Below, piece by piece: positions 19,991-30,627 of a stretch of 64,000 bases of DNA (position 1 is its first letter; each line of letters begins with the position of its first letter). The translations under genes were made by a program, and so were the position numbers. The stretch is taken from assembly GCA_016710985.1 (NCBI GenBank), contig JADJTX010000012.1:1-64000 (forward strand), given 5' to 3'. The notes beneath the pieces were generated by a model. The model was not told the origin of the DNA, did not search any database, and saw only the letters and a list, made by a program, of their open reading frames with translations. This DNA is from Ignavibacteria bacterium. Lineage in GTDB: Bacteria > Bacteroidota > Ignavibacteria > Tepidaquicellales > Tepidaquicellaceae.

Positions 19991-20404
19991 GTTTTTTATA
20001 TTAAATTATTAGCAGTTCTTTTGGAAGTTCTTTCTGGTTATTCAGGGTAAATCCCTTTTCCCATAAAATACAAAATAAATATTTTATATTCTATCAAATT
20101 AGTAGAGTTTATAGAGGGAATTAGCGGCAAAACGATTGGAACGCGGATGACACAGATGTAACGGATTTTCACGGATAAGAATGTTTTTGAAAAAATTTTG
20201 CTCGTCCCCGCAGAGTCATTCCGTCTTCTATACTGTCAGGACAGGGCAGAGTCATGGCGGAAGATTCCGGCGGATCAAGCGCTTCACCGCAGAGTCATCC
20301 TGTGAAATTTTAAATTTATCTGGTCATTGAAAATGTAGACAGGGAGTGACTGCGGAGACAACGATAACCCTTCTTAAGACCATTGCTCTGTTTGCAAATA
20401 CTAA
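19991..20404. other. Intergenic with repeat fragments
   Basis: 414 bp. Contains gcggatgacacagatgtaac/ggattttcacggataaga (20141-20182), a relic of the dispersed element seen at 16378, and three copies of a short cgcagagtcat/gcagagtcatgg motif between 20205 and 20320. No gene seen. It separates the glycan genes from the YdhS-like gene, so a promoter for the latter is expected here. Confidence 0.45.
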
Positions 20405-21478
20405 CTATTTAAAACTTTTATTTACTATTTGAGAAATTAACTTTACTGTAGCCTGCTCTAATCCGGAATACAGCGGCAGACATAAAACTCTCGATGCAAT
20501 GTTTTCTGAAACCGGGCAATTATTACCATTTACATAGGGCAGCTTGTTAAGCGATGGATAAAAATATCTTCTTGGATTAATTTCGTTTTCAGCCAGCTTT
20601 CTTTTCGCATCAAGCATTATTTCTTCAGTCGGAAATATTACAGGAAAGTAGGAGTAATTATATTCAATGTTTTCAGGAATTTGGGGATACTTCAATTCTA
20701 AGTCACTTAAAAATTTCTTATAAAGCCGGCTTAATTCTCTTCTTTCAGTGATGAAGTCTTTAACTCTGGTGAGGTTGCACAATCCCATTGCTGCATTGAA
20801 TTCAGATGTCCTTCCGTTAATCCCGATCGTAAAATAATCATCATCAAGATGTCCGAACGCCCGGTAAAGGAAAATTTTTTCGGCTAACTTATCATCATCT
20901 GTTATTATCGCTCCGCCTTCAATTGTGTGAAATAATTTTGTTGCATGAAAGCTGACTGTTGAAATGTCTCCGAAATTAAATATTGATTTTCCGCCGACCT
21001 TTACACCAAAAGCCTGCGCACCGTCATATATTATTTTTAAATTATGCTTATCCGCAATGGATCTTATTTTCTTAAAATCACAGGGGAAACCGTAAACAAA
21101 GGTAGCGAGAATAGCCGAAGTTTTTTCTGTTATGCAGCTTTCGATCTTATCCGGGTCTATGCAGAAAGTTTTATCTTCAATGTCACAAAAAACCGGAGTA
21201 CAATTTTCCCAAAGAATGGAAGTTGTAGTTGCAACATATGAATATGGTGTCGTTATGATCTCTCCTTTAAGATCCAGTGCTTTGATTGCGATCTGTAAGG
21301 CAATGGTCCCGTTCGTAACAAGCAAAAGATTTTTAACACCGAGATATTCTTTAAGCTCTCTCTCCAGTTCTTCGGCAAGCGGACCCTGATTTGTGACCCA
21401 GCTGGTTCCCCATATTGATTTCAGCTTCTCTGTATACTCTTCTAAAGGTGGCAGAAAGGTTTTCGTGACGTTTATCAA
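20405..21478 (-). CDS. DegT/DnrJ/EryC1/StrS sugar aminotransferase
   Basis: 357 residues, normal family length. PLP-dependent transaminase of nucleotide-keto-sugars. Visible features: TPYSYVATTTS cofactor-phosphate region (about 77-87), IIYDGAQAFG with the Asp that holds the pyridine nitrogen (D152), and VSFHATKLFHTIEGGA with the Schiff-base lysine K181. Most relatives have HxxK as S-F-x-x-x-K, and this one fits. It would make an amino sugar such as a 4-amino or 3-amino dideoxyhexose; the exact position is not readable. The gene starts 6 bp after the GT2 stop at 21485 and closes the glycan series. No partner 4,6-dehydratase lies next to it. Confidence 0.9.
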   Translation of the reverse strand: MINVTKTFLPPLEEYTEKLKSIWGTSWVTNQGPLAEELERELKEYLGVKNLLLVTNGTIALQIAIKALDLKGEIITTPYSYVATTTSILWENCTPVFCDIEDKTFCIDPDKIESCITEKTSAILATFVYGFPCDFKKIRSIADKHNLKIIYDGAQAFGVKVGGKSIFNFGDISTVSFHATKLFHTIEGGAIITDDDKLAEKIFLYRAFGHLDDDYFTIGINGRTSEFNAAMGLCNLTRVKDFITERRELSRLYKKFLSDLELKYPQIPENIEYNYSYFPVIFPTEEIMLDAKRKLAENEINPRRYFYPSLNKLPYVNGNNCPVSENIASRVLCLPLYSGLEQATVKLISQIVNKSFK

Positions 21479-21484
21479 TCCGGT

Positions 21485-22480
21485 TTATTTGTTATTGAGC
21501 TTACGAATTATTTTTAAAAATTTTCTCTGCATGAAATCATAAACGATCTTCGGAGGGTAATCAAATGTCCTTTCGAAATTTCTTCTTAAAAATTTTAAAC
21601 GTCTTATTAAAGGAATTCTCAATAAATATTTCTGGAAAAATTTTATTTTCTTAATGGCATACTTATCTTCACGCGGAAGCGTATCTAAATTTGTAACCTG
21701 ATCAACTTCATACAAATACAAATCGATCTTTTCGAGTGAGAGCTGATCCTTAGTTCTGAATCTGAATCCTGCAAAGACAGTTTCAGTCGAATAAAGTTTT
21801 GCAAAGCTGAAAAATCTCAGCCAAAGCTCATAGTCTCCCGCAAATTTTAAACTTGTATTGATCCTGCCTCCCGCTTTAAGCCATAAGCTTCGCCTCCAGA
21901 AAACGGATTCCTGCTGAATCCATTTGTAATCACCGAGATAATAATTCATCTTTGACCATTTTTTAAAATCCTTAACATCTACGATCGTCCCTTCATCATT
22001 ATAAAACGAAGCTCTTCCGAGGATCCAGTCAACATCTTCATAAGTAGAAAAGATTGAAGCGGCTGAGAAGAATGCGTTGTAATGATACTTGTCATCAGAA
22101 TTAATGTAAGCCATTATTTCTCCTGTAGCATGTTTGAAACCTTTCTGAATGGCATCATACATTCCGCTGTCGGGTTCGCTTATCCAGTAAGAGATCCACG
22201 GCGCATATTTCTTTATAATGTCAACTGTACCATCCTTGCTTCCGCCGTCAATTACAATATACTCGAGATTAGGATACTGCTGTGAAATTACGGAAAGGAT
22301 AGTATCTTCAATGTAATCTTTCATGTTAAAAGAAACCGTAACTATGGAAATTTTAGGCCAGGGTTTTCCGTCGGGAGTAAGAGGAGGAACAGCTTTATTT
22401 ACAGTTCTTTTTGGAAAATTGTAGTTTATGTTATTATTTAAAGCCTGAGATTTTATTTCAGAGGTAAAGGAATTATTCAT
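21485..22480 (-). CDS. GT2 family glycosyltransferase
   Basis: 331 residues, GT-A fold. KISIVTVSFNMKDYIEDTI opens the nucleotide-binding domain near residue 43. VIDGGSKDGT and AYINSDDKYH (DxD-equivalent 'NSDD') hold the metal and UDP-sugar. EPDSGMYDAIQKGFKHATG lies between them. The basic tail (RRLKFLRRNFERTF) suits loose contact with the inner membrane. Close to the WcaA/colanic-acid-type GT2s that begin 'PKISIVTVSFN...'. It lies 30 bp downstream of Wzt and just upstream of the DegT gene, so it probably adds a sugar to the ABC-exported glycan. Acceptor and donor unknown. Confidence 0.9.
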   Translation of the reverse strand: MNNSFTSEIKSQALNNNINYNFPKRTVNKAVPPLTPDGKPWPKISIVTVSFNMKDYIEDTILSVISQQYPNLEYIVIDGGSKDGTVDIIKKYAPWISYWISEPDSGMYDAIQKGFKHATGEIMAYINSDDKYHYNAFFSAASIFSTYEDVDWILGRASFYNDEGTIVDVKDFKKWSKMNYYLGDYKWIQQESVFWRRSLWLKAGGRINTSLKFAGDYELWLRFFSFAKLYSTETVFAGFRFRTKDQLSLEKIDLYLYEVDQVTNLDTLPREDKYAIKKIKFFQKYLLRIPLIRRLKFLRRNFERTFDYPPKIVYDFMQRKFLKIIRKLNNK

Positions 22481-22510
22481 GTAAAGTAATAAAATATTTA
22501 TTCACAGATA

Positions 22511-23815
22511 TTATATTTTCTCCAGAACTTCAGTTTCACTTTTAACAGTGACTTCCCATTCCAGTTTTGGTTTAATTAATCCTTCTATTCGACCGCTTTT
22601 ACCGTGTTCATAAGCGTAATCGCTGGTAACTTCAAATGTTAAAAGATCCTTATGCTCGTATAATAATTTAGCTGAGTTCTGCAAAACAAGAAATTTGCTT
22701 ATTGTAAACTTTCCCGCATTGAAAAGATTTTCGGGAATTCTGCAGTTTAATTTAATGAATCCTTTTTTTGCAATGTATTTACGGTTTGTCATTGCAGTGC
22801 TGCCTATGAAAAGCAAATTTTCGAACTCATCAGTTAAGTGAAATGTAATGGTGAGATCATAGTCTTCATCCTTCAAATTGTAAATCAGGAATTCAAATTC
22901 AAACGGGTCACCGGGACGAATAACAGGTATGTTTAATAATGGTCTTACCTCAGCCTTTGACATTTTAATATGTTCAGATCCGGGAGCTTTTCCTAATTCC
23001 CAGCTTTGCTTGACCTTGCTTTTCGTCTGCTGACCCATGTAAGAAGAGACTATTTCTTCAGTAATCCCCTCATTTGCTATCCGGCCTTTTTCCAACAGGA
23101 TTGCTCGGGAACATAGATTCTGTATCGGCAGCATGTTATGAGTCACTAAAATAACCGCAGTTCCGCTTCTTGCAATCTCTATCATTCTTTCCAAACTCTT
23201 TTTCCTGAATTCAGCATCGCCTATCGAGAGAACTTCATCAATTATCATTATTTCGGTTTCCAATGAAGCTGCTACTGCGAATGCGAGCCTGATCTTCATA
23301 CCTGATGAATACTTTTTTATCTGCGTGTCAATAAATTGTTCAACACCGGAAAAATCCACTATTTCATCAAACTTTTTATCTATTTCTTTCTTTTTCATTC
23401 CTAATATTGTCCCGTTCAGATAGACATTTTCTCTTCCCGTTAGCTCTGCATTAAACCCGGTACCTACTTCCAGCAGACTCGAGACTCTTCCGTTAACCTC
23501 TGCGAAACCGTATGTAGGATTTGTAATTCTGCAAATAATTTTTAATAAAGTACTCTTACCGGCTCCGTTGTTTCCAATAATTCCAAGCGTCTCTCCGTGT
23601 TTGAGCTCAAATGAGATATTTTTTAAAGCCCAGAACAGATCTTCGTTATCTTCATTATAATTATATGTATTTAATTTCTTGAGTACGTTGTAATTTTCCA
23701 ATGGGTATCTCAGCCAGGAAAAGATAGTCCCTCCGAGAGTTTCCTTTTTGTGATCTTTAAGACCTATGAGAAAAGCCTTGCTTACATCATTCACCTTAAT
23801 TGCAAATTCTGACAT
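22511..23815 (-). CDS. wzt: Polysaccharide ABC transporter ATP-binding protein (Wzt-like) with C-terminal glycan-binding domain
   Basis: 434 residues. ATPase domain: Walker A GIIGNNGAGKSTLL (about 78-91), signature YSSGMKIRLAFA (169-180), Walker B IMIIDEVLSIGD (189-200). The long N-terminal insert (residues 20-60) and the loop 'LLEVGTGFNAELTGREN' mark the polysaccharide/teichoic acid branch. Residues about 275-425 form an extra beta-rich domain like the Wzt C-terminal domain, which in O9a-type systems recognises the modified non-reducing end of the chain before export. Paired with Wzm at 23836, 20 bp upstream. It would energise transfer of an undecaprenyl-linked glycan across the inner membrane. 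Confidence 0.92.
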   Translation of the reverse strand: MSEFAIKVNDVSKAFLIGLKDHKKETLGGTIFSWLRYPLENYNVLKKLNTYNYNEDNEDLFWALKNISFELKHGETLGIIGNNGAGKSTLLKIICRITNPTYGFAEVNGRVSSLLEVGTGFNAELTGRENVYLNGTILGMKKKEIDKKFDEIVDFSGVEQFIDTQIKKYSSGMKIRLAFAVAASLETEIMIIDEVLSIGDAEFRKKSLERMIEIARSGTAVILVTHNMLPIQNLCSRAILLEKGRIANEGITEEIVSSYMGQQTKSKVKQSWELGKAPGSEHIKMSKAEVRPLLNIPVIRPGDPFEFEFLIYNLKDEDYDLTITFHLTDEFENLLFIGSTAMTNRKYIAKKGFIKLNCRIPENLFNAGKFTISKFLVLQNSAKLLYEHKDLLTFEVTSDYAYEHGKSGRIEGLIKPKLEWEVTVKSETEVLEKI

Positions 23816-23835
23816 TTTATATTTATAAATTTAAA

Positions 23836-24705
23836 TTAAGCAACATCCGCGAATATTCTTTCCGTTTTCTTAAAATAAGATGCCCCTGATAAAAATAATA
23901 ATACTGCGCTGATACTTCCCATTCCGATTAAATCCCAGGGCATCGGACTAAATCCTAAAAGCGAAGATCTGAATCCCTCAATTACTCCAACCATCGGATA
24001 AAGACCATAGAGTAAATAATAATTGTAACCGAATTTCTCTAATATGAGAGAAGCGGGAAATACAACAGGAGCTGAATACATTAGCAGTGAAGTCATAAAT
24101 CCTATGGCAAATTTTACATCCCTGTATTGAATGGCTAATGATGAAAGCCACATTCCTATTCCCATTGATGTTAAAATCATAAGAAGGATCAGAAGCGGGA
24201 GAAATACAAGATTTGCAGTTGGTGTGATCTGATAAAATATCATCATGACTATCAGTATCAGGAAGGCAATTGCAAAGTCCGCAAGTTTAGAGAATACCGG
24301 AGTTAACGGAATTAGTATTCTCGGAAAGTATACTTTTGTAAGCACAGATGAGTTTCCCACCAGACTGTTACTGGCGCCCGATAAAGATTGTGAAAAATAA
24401 TTAAACGGCAGTATTGCAGCAAATGAAAAAATCGGATAAGGAATTCCATCACTCGAGATCTGTGCAAGCTTTCCGAATATGACCGAAAATATAACCATCT
24501 GGAACACGGGATTTATTACAGCCCATAATATTCCAAGTATTGTCTGCTTGTACATTACCGTAATATCTCTTAATACAAAAAAGTAAAACAGGTCTTTGTA
24601 ATATATCAGTTCTTTTAAATCGAGAATGCGCCATTTTCGCTTTCCCGATTCAATTCTAGTTTTAATTATTGGTTTCTTTCTTTCGATTAAATTTGTTTCC
24701 GGCAA
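23836..24705 (-). CDS. wzm: ABC-2 type polysaccharide export permease (Wzm-like)
   Basis: 289 residues with six predicted membrane segments. It begins with a cytoplasmic head, then LKELIYYKDLFYFFVLRDI and YKQTILGILWAVINPVFQM, the conserved first-helix motif of TagG/Wzm/KpsM permeases ('R..ILG.LW.ilnPl'). Further motifs: IPYPIFSFAAILPFNYFSQSL and FVLPLLILLMILTSMGIGMWL-like helices, then YNYYLLYGLYPMVGVIEGFR near the end. It forms the membrane channel of an ABC exporter with Wzt (22511). It starts 11 bp after the stop of the C25 protease gene, so the three genes are probably one transcript. Confidence 0.92.
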   Translation of the reverse strand: MPETNLIERKKPIIKTRIESGKRKWRILDLKELIYYKDLFYFFVLRDITVMYKQTILGILWAVINPVFQMVIFSVIFGKLAQISSDGIPYPIFSFAAILPFNYFSQSLSGASNSLVGNSSVLTKVYFPRILIPLTPVFSKLADFAIAFLILIVMMIFYQITPTANLVFLPLLILLMILTSMGIGMWLSSLAIQYRDVKFAIGFMTSLLMYSAPVVFPASLILEKFGYNYYLLYGLYPMVGVIEGFRSSLLGFSPMPWDLIGMGSISAVLLFLSGASYFKKTERIFADVA

Positions 24706-24716
24706 AATAAGTGTTT

Positions 24717-27700
24717 TTATCTTAATACTGCTAATTTCTGTGTTGATGTCTCCGTCTGTGAATCTCCCTGTATTACAAATTTATACAAATAAACTCCGTT
24801 TGCTATGTAGTCCCCGTCGTTGTCTTTTCCGTCCCATCCTATCGAATTATACCCGATGTTAGCAGGTGCATTTATTTCTTTTACTAATCTTCCGGCTACT
24901 GTATAAATTTTTACAATGCAGGATGTCGGGTTTTTTCCTCCCTGCAGCTGGAACATGAAATTGGTCTGTGTCTGCATCGGATTTGGATAGTTTGCGATCC
25001 CGTTTATCTTTAGAGTATTGTCAACCAATACCGTGTTTAATACTGAATCGGCATAGTTACCCGTGAGGTCAGTGGCTACATACCTGAACTTATGTTCACC
25101 GGGATCCAAAGTAGGTTTGTATGTTACTGTCGCCTGTAAAAAATTATTGTCAGGAAATGTAATGTCAATTTCAGGATTCTTTACTCCGCTTATGTAATAT
25201 GGCACATACTTGTAAGAGTTATTCTGAAAATTATAAACCTTAACATTATTTGTATCCGAAATGACCATTCTGCTGTTATCAAAAAACTGCAATACTATTT
25301 CCGGGTTTGTAGGAACATAATCTCCGTTCTGAATCTTTTGCCCGTCATATGTAATGTCCATTACCGGCTGAACGGTATCGCCCAGAATTATAAATCTTGT
25401 TATTGCCGAATTATTAAATGAAAAGATCTCATTCCTGTCTCCCGCTAATGCTGTTTCAAAATAAAGGTTGATTGTATCTGTCTCAACTTTAATATTCCTT
25501 AAGCCGGCAGTTGAAAAACTTACAGATGATGTTCTCATGCTGTCAATCCTTAACGGAGCAATAACAGTATCCTGTGCAAATATTCTTGTGTTACCGTTTA
25601 TGCTGGCATACCAGGTATTAACCTGAGCAGGCGCATCTATATAACCGACATTATAATAGTTAATGGAAAATCTTACAGTGTCACCTTCCTGCACTAATGT
25701 ATCTGTGCCTGTGAAAGAATTGTTATCCGGGATTAATTCAGCAGGAGGGACATATTTTACAGTTGAAGACTGAAATACGGGTGACTGAAAGCCGGTATTA
25801 GAATCAATTTCTATTTTCGCATCGAATCTTAAACCGGGGTATGCATAAAAATTAACCGTGTCAATGTTAATGAAAGAATTATTAGTCAGGTCCGAATAAA
25901 GAAGGTTTGGATTATTAGTTTCATCCAGTCCGTATACATCAAATTTAATAGTGCTGTTTGGAAATAATGTCTGTGCCCATGAAAAACTCTTCCATTTATC
26001 TGCCGGTCCTATTGTCTGCGTAACTCTGCCGGTTGTATTCTGAAACGGAGGATTCATCTTGCACTCCAGTGGTAACCGCTTGCCGCTGGATAAATATCTG
26101 TGAAACTGTTCACAGGTCTGAGTTGAGTCTGCACCCAGATATCCAATAAAAGCCCACGTATCAAAATTATCTTCAAAAAATTCAACTCTAAGCGAATCAG
26201 CGTATATGCTTCCGAACTGATTCAATTTATCTTTCACTGACTGGCTAAATCCAACCATACCCGGAACGAATGATGCATAATAAGCCATTATGAAATGCGT
26301 ACTGTCAAACGTATTCAAAAAATTTAAAACTGAATCGGAAGACTGCGGACTGTTCATCCTGAAATTCTTTATTTCACCGATCTGACCGTTGAATCTCCGA
26401 ACTTTAGCTATGTTGTAACCTGTATTGCTTCCGCCGTCGCTGTAATAGCTCAGATTGTTTACAAGAATGTAAGATGCTTCGTTGCCGTTACTTCCGAAGG
26501 ATTTCACAAACAGATCTCCGTTAAAATAATTTAATTCAAATCCGTTTGCTGTATATTCAACATTTGTCAGATCCGAACCGTTATACTGTAACGGCTTCAG
26601 GGAATATATTGAATATGCAGAATCAGACAGCTTTTCAGGATTGTCTGAAATTGAAGGATTATAGATGACCCTGCTTACATCCGACCAGCCTGAACTGTCA
26701 TTATTTAATACGGCATTTGTACGCATGAAATATAGTTCGTTCAACGACGGTGACGGTAAATTTACATTGAAAGCTGTCGTAATCCCGGAAACAGTCGTAG
26801 TACTATAAGTCTGTAATGCAGATGAGTTAAAGCTTCTTGATGTATCAACCTGCAGAATAAGTCTTATGGCATTTGTCTGAGGATCAACATTAGGATTCAG
26901 CCCGGTAAATTTGAAAGAACCGGAACTAATGGCGGCATTATCCAATGGCTTGATCTGCACATATGATAAATTCCGCAATGTTAGGTGAAAAGTGATCGAA
27001 TCATTATTATAATATTTCTGAGGATAATTTTTATTCGGATCGACAATTATACTCATTGTATAATTTCCAATCGAATCAATTGAGAAAAAATGATTGACCG
27101 TATCTATATATCCGAAAGTCCTTATTATAGTATCACTCCTGTCTGTCTGAATCCCGTTCCTTCTTATCTGAAATCTTATTCTGACTGTATCGACATACGT
27201 TCCCAGATTCTTTGGAAAGACGGATAACTTGACCACTTCACCCAAAGCGGGAAACGGATTTGATAAAGTATAGTCATTATCCTTAATATCAAACTCCGGC
27301 GTGTCTGACATTATTAAGCTTGAGGCAGGATCTCCGATCAGATTATAACAGTTAATTGTATTTCTTGAAGGAAAACTATTTGAGTCTGTACCAAGCACCT
27401 GTGATGCGTATGTAATGAGATGACCTATCCGTCTCACACTGTCTTTGGAAAAGTTTTTGATCATGCTTAAATTATATGAATCACCGGTTCCGGAATAACT
27501 CCATCCGGTTGATCCTACAAATGCAATTGCACATTTATTGGGAAGTAAAAACCAGCTTTCCCCAAAGCTTCTGAAATTCGGTTCTGAATTCTTTCCGGTA
27601 AAACAAGTAAAACTCAATACTAAAGGCTGCTTATTACCATTGTTCAATGTGTTCGGATTTTCAAGTCCGATTTCCCAGTCCTGTGAAGCAGCGTGTCCGA

Positions 27701-29586
27701 TGAAATTAATTATCTGCGCGCCTCTGTCAATTTCTCTTTTGATTGAATCTTTGTAATTGTAAGTAACATATCCCGAGGAATCAGTGCGGTATATTTTTGA
27801 GACAACCATTGATGCGGGCGGAGGCACTATGTAATTATTAACAAGTATATTTGATTTTTGCTGAAACCCCGGCTGCTCCTGAGGATTACCGCCGGTGATG
27901 GCTATATATTTCTTAACCCATTTATCCGGAAGCTGCTGATCATAAGTTATAATTTTATTGACTGCGTCCTGAGCTTCAGTGACTGTATAAACAGGAATTC
28001 TTCCTACGGATACCTGATGATAATAAGTAAATGTCCCGATATTAAAATTTACGAAATACCCGTCCGTCGGAGGGTTGCCGTAAGTAGGTACAAAGTTATG
28101 ATAATATACTGAAGAAGAACTGTTTTGCTTTGGATCAAGAGAGGCTCTGCCTAAAAGGCAAACGTATTTTAATTTCGGGATCTTCCATGTCTCGTATACA
28201 TTCTTCAGAAAGAACCTTACTGCTGAAGGGTCCTCCATACCGTAATTAAAAACATCATAAATATCTTCGATCTCTGCTTTAAATACCCTGAAGTTATCAT
28301 GAGCTGCCCTGTGTTCTTTCAGCTGTTCGGATTGAGATTCAAAAAAGTTTGTGATAGACAATTAAATACTCTGCGATGTTAGTTGCGCTGACTAAATCTT
28401 TTACCTGTCTCTGAACAATCCTAAGCGGTTTTTTTGTAATGTTTTCATTATTGATTCTGAAAGAAGAATTGCTTTTCCCGGAAAAAGTTATTGTCCCTGC
28501 GCCGGGTGCAGAATTTTCAATTCTTATATTATTCTTAATGTCATAAATGTTGATCTCATTTGACGGATTATAATTTGAAAGTGTAATTTTCTTAGAAGTC
28601 GTATCTGTTCCGGATAAATTGATCGCCAGATTGTTATTTCTAATTGTAAAATCTCTTTGATAGGACAGGTAAAAGAAATCTACAAAAATCACAGGAGAGA
28701 AAACTGATGAACCTAAAGGTATGTAGTGAAAAGTTACTTTGTTTACAGTATTGTTTGTCAGGAAGCTTGCAGGAAAGGTGATCGTCGTATCTATTCTCAG
28801 AAGGTCATTCCTGTATAGAGTATCAATGACAGTATTATTAATTAAAACTTCTATCCGGTGTTCATTCTGAATTGTAGCCGTGAATGAAACAGGTTTAATA
28901 AAAACATTTAAGCTGCAGATATTTGCCGAAGGAGATAAATCATTTATTGTTGTTGTATCTTCCAACGATTCATTCGTAGATAATGCTCTCCAAAACCAGC
29001 CTTCTCCGTTAACTATTTCATTGCTGAAATATCTGTAATCAGTGTTTGAGTTTGTAGTTTCACCCAAGCTGTAGAAGACATCTTTTTCAAAATGAACTTT
29101 CTTAAAAAAATTATTTTCCGGGTAATTTAACGGAGACACAAAAGCGGATCTTTCCATTCTTGCGCCGTTGCTTCCGCCCCACTCTATCCAGTAAATACTT
29201 GTATCGGAATACAAATTATAATATTCATTTACAGTGTAAAGTATTACATTCGAATAGGCATCCCTGTGCGGAGTAGGTCCGCCAAAATTTCTCATGCCAT
29301 AAAAATCAAAATAATCAGATGCATCAAACACTCCGTCATCTTCACCTTTGAAGTAAATGGGAAGCTGGGCTCCTTTGTATAAAACCTTGACTGTACGCGG
29401 GTCAATGCCGGACGTACTGATGCCTGAATTTACAAAATCCGTGCTGTTGATTCGGTAAATTCCGTCGTCATTTACATAAAGTTTTAAGTAAGTTTTATTT
29501 GGAGTTATCCAATTGTAGTTGTTTTGAGAGAATGAACTGTTTACAAATGAAAAGCAAACAATAAACATGAATATTATTTTTCTCAT
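24717..29586 (-). pseudogene. C25 gingipain-type peptidase, PorU-like, with type IX C-terminal domain; one frameshift
   Basis: ATG 29586 gives signal peptide MRKIIFMFIVCFSFVNSSFS. The N-terminal 400 residues are a PorU-like prodomain (YLKLYVNDDGIYRI, VKVLYKGAQLPIY). A frame change sits in a six-T run at 28341-28346, where frame 0 meets TGA. In the second frame (24717-28361) the C25 core has INFIGHAASQDW (catalytic His, residue 223 of that frame) and LSFTCFTGKN (catalytic Cys 253), the His-Cys spacing of about 30 seen in gingipains. CARDB-like and Ig-like modules follow. The end has NYPNPMQTQTNF and a FlgD-like ...NGVYLYKFVIQ..., a type IX sorting-type domain. About 1,620 residues when joined. 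Surface protease or cargo sortase. The frameshift needs checking. Confidence 0.85.
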
Positions 29587-29715
29587 AATAGATAGTAGAT
29601 ATTTATAAATTATAAAATATCGTAACCTTATTCCATTCGCTCCTTATTTTGATTTGAATTAAAAGATATGATTTTGAATTGGTGTAATATACAATTTTTA
29701 AGTAAAAATTTCACT

Positions 29716-30441
29716 TTAAATAGTCTTTAGTTTAGATTTAAAGATCCTGAAAATGAAAAGCGGAACTCCGATCACATATTTACGGAAATTTGATATTGGA
29801 TCAGAAAAAAGTCTGATTACCCATTCAAATCCCATTTTCCTGAATATCAAAGGACCTCTTATTTTTTTGTTAGCAAATATTCTTATCCCGTCGCCTGCTG
29901 CAAGTATTATTTTGAATTTTATCTTATCTCTGTTCTGATAAATCCAATTCTCCTGATGAGGACAGCTTAAACCAATTATTATAATGTCAGGATTTGCTTT
30001 ATTTATTTTTTCAATAACCTTTGCACTATCAAAATCATAACCTTCATTCATACCTGAGATGTTCAATGAAGGATGTTGTACTTTTATTTCTTCAAGGATC
30101 TCATTGCTGTGACCGAAGAAGAAATAACTCCAATTCTTATTTATTGACTCACTGATTAAAAGGGGATAGAAATCTGAACCGGTTAACCTCCTATCCAAAC
30201 CATTTTTCCCGAATAAAATTCTGGAAGCCAGATAAACTCCGACACCGTCCGGATGGATCAGGTCAAATGTATTGAAAATGTTCTTTAAATTACCGTCATC
30301 ATAAATTTTGTTTAATGTATCCGCATTTGCATATCCGATTGCAAGTTTTTTTTCATTCCTAATGCCTTCCGAAATGTAATCTAAAAATGATTCATCTGTC
30401 AGATTGCGAATATCCACGTCAAATATATTAAAGGTTGTCAA
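29716..30441 (-). CDS. WecG/TagA/CpsF family glycosyltransferase (GT26)
   Basis: 241 residues, the usual family length. Motifs: LIHPDGVGVYLASRIL with the catalytic-base region, RLTGSDFYPLLI (donor site TGSD/T), YFFFGHSNEILEEI, PDIIIIGLSCPHQENW, and C-terminal FEWVIRLFSDPISNFRKY (family RL..EP-type membrane-contact tail). These enzymes add ManNAc, ManNAcA or a related sugar to a lipid-linked GlcNAc (second step of ECA or wall teichoic acid synthesis). Paralog at 45177-45935 has the same layout. It is separated from the protease gene by 129 bp and from the next upstream gene by 186 bp holding a palindrome, so it may start its own transcript. Confidence 0.9.
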   Translation of the reverse strand: MTTFNIFDVDIRNLTDESFLDYISEGIRNEKKLAIGYANADTLNKIYDDGNLKNIFNTFDLIHPDGVGVYLASRILFGKNGLDRRLTGSDFYPLLISESINKNWSYFFFGHSNEILEEIKVQHPSLNISGMNEGYDFDSAKVIEKINKANPDIIIIGLSCPHQENWIYQNRDKIKFKIILAAGDGIRIFANKKIRGPLIFRKMGFEWVIRLFSDPISNFRKYVIGVPLFIFRIFKSKLKTI

Positions 30442-30496
30442 CTTTCCGTGTAAATATTTTTATTTTAAAATGGTGTTTAAAAAGCCGGTATTATTT

Positions 30497-30578
30497 TCAC
30501 CACTAAGGCACAAAGGACACAAAGATTTAATTTTTTTTAAAAGCATTTTTTCTTAGTGTCCTTAGTGAACTTAGTGAT
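30497..30578. repeat. Palindrome of the CACTAAGGCACAAAGGACAC type
   Basis: Left arm 30497-30523 (caccactaaggcacaaagga...) pairs with right arm 30551-30578 (...gtccttagtgaacttagtga). Same architecture as the palindromes at 12857 and 18405 but with a different core. It lies in the 186-bp gap between GT4 (30628) and WecG (30441) and could end or stabilise the upstream transcript. Confidence 0.8.
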
Positions 30579-30627
30579 AAAGTAAAAGAAAATGAGAACG
30601 AAATATTACATTAGTGTTCAGAAGTTT

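Noticed and set aside
28330..28360. Programmed -1 frameshift in the C25 gene
   Set aside because: TTTTTTG looks like a -1 heptamer, but the -1 frame soon meets a stop; only a +1 step gives the homologous continuation.
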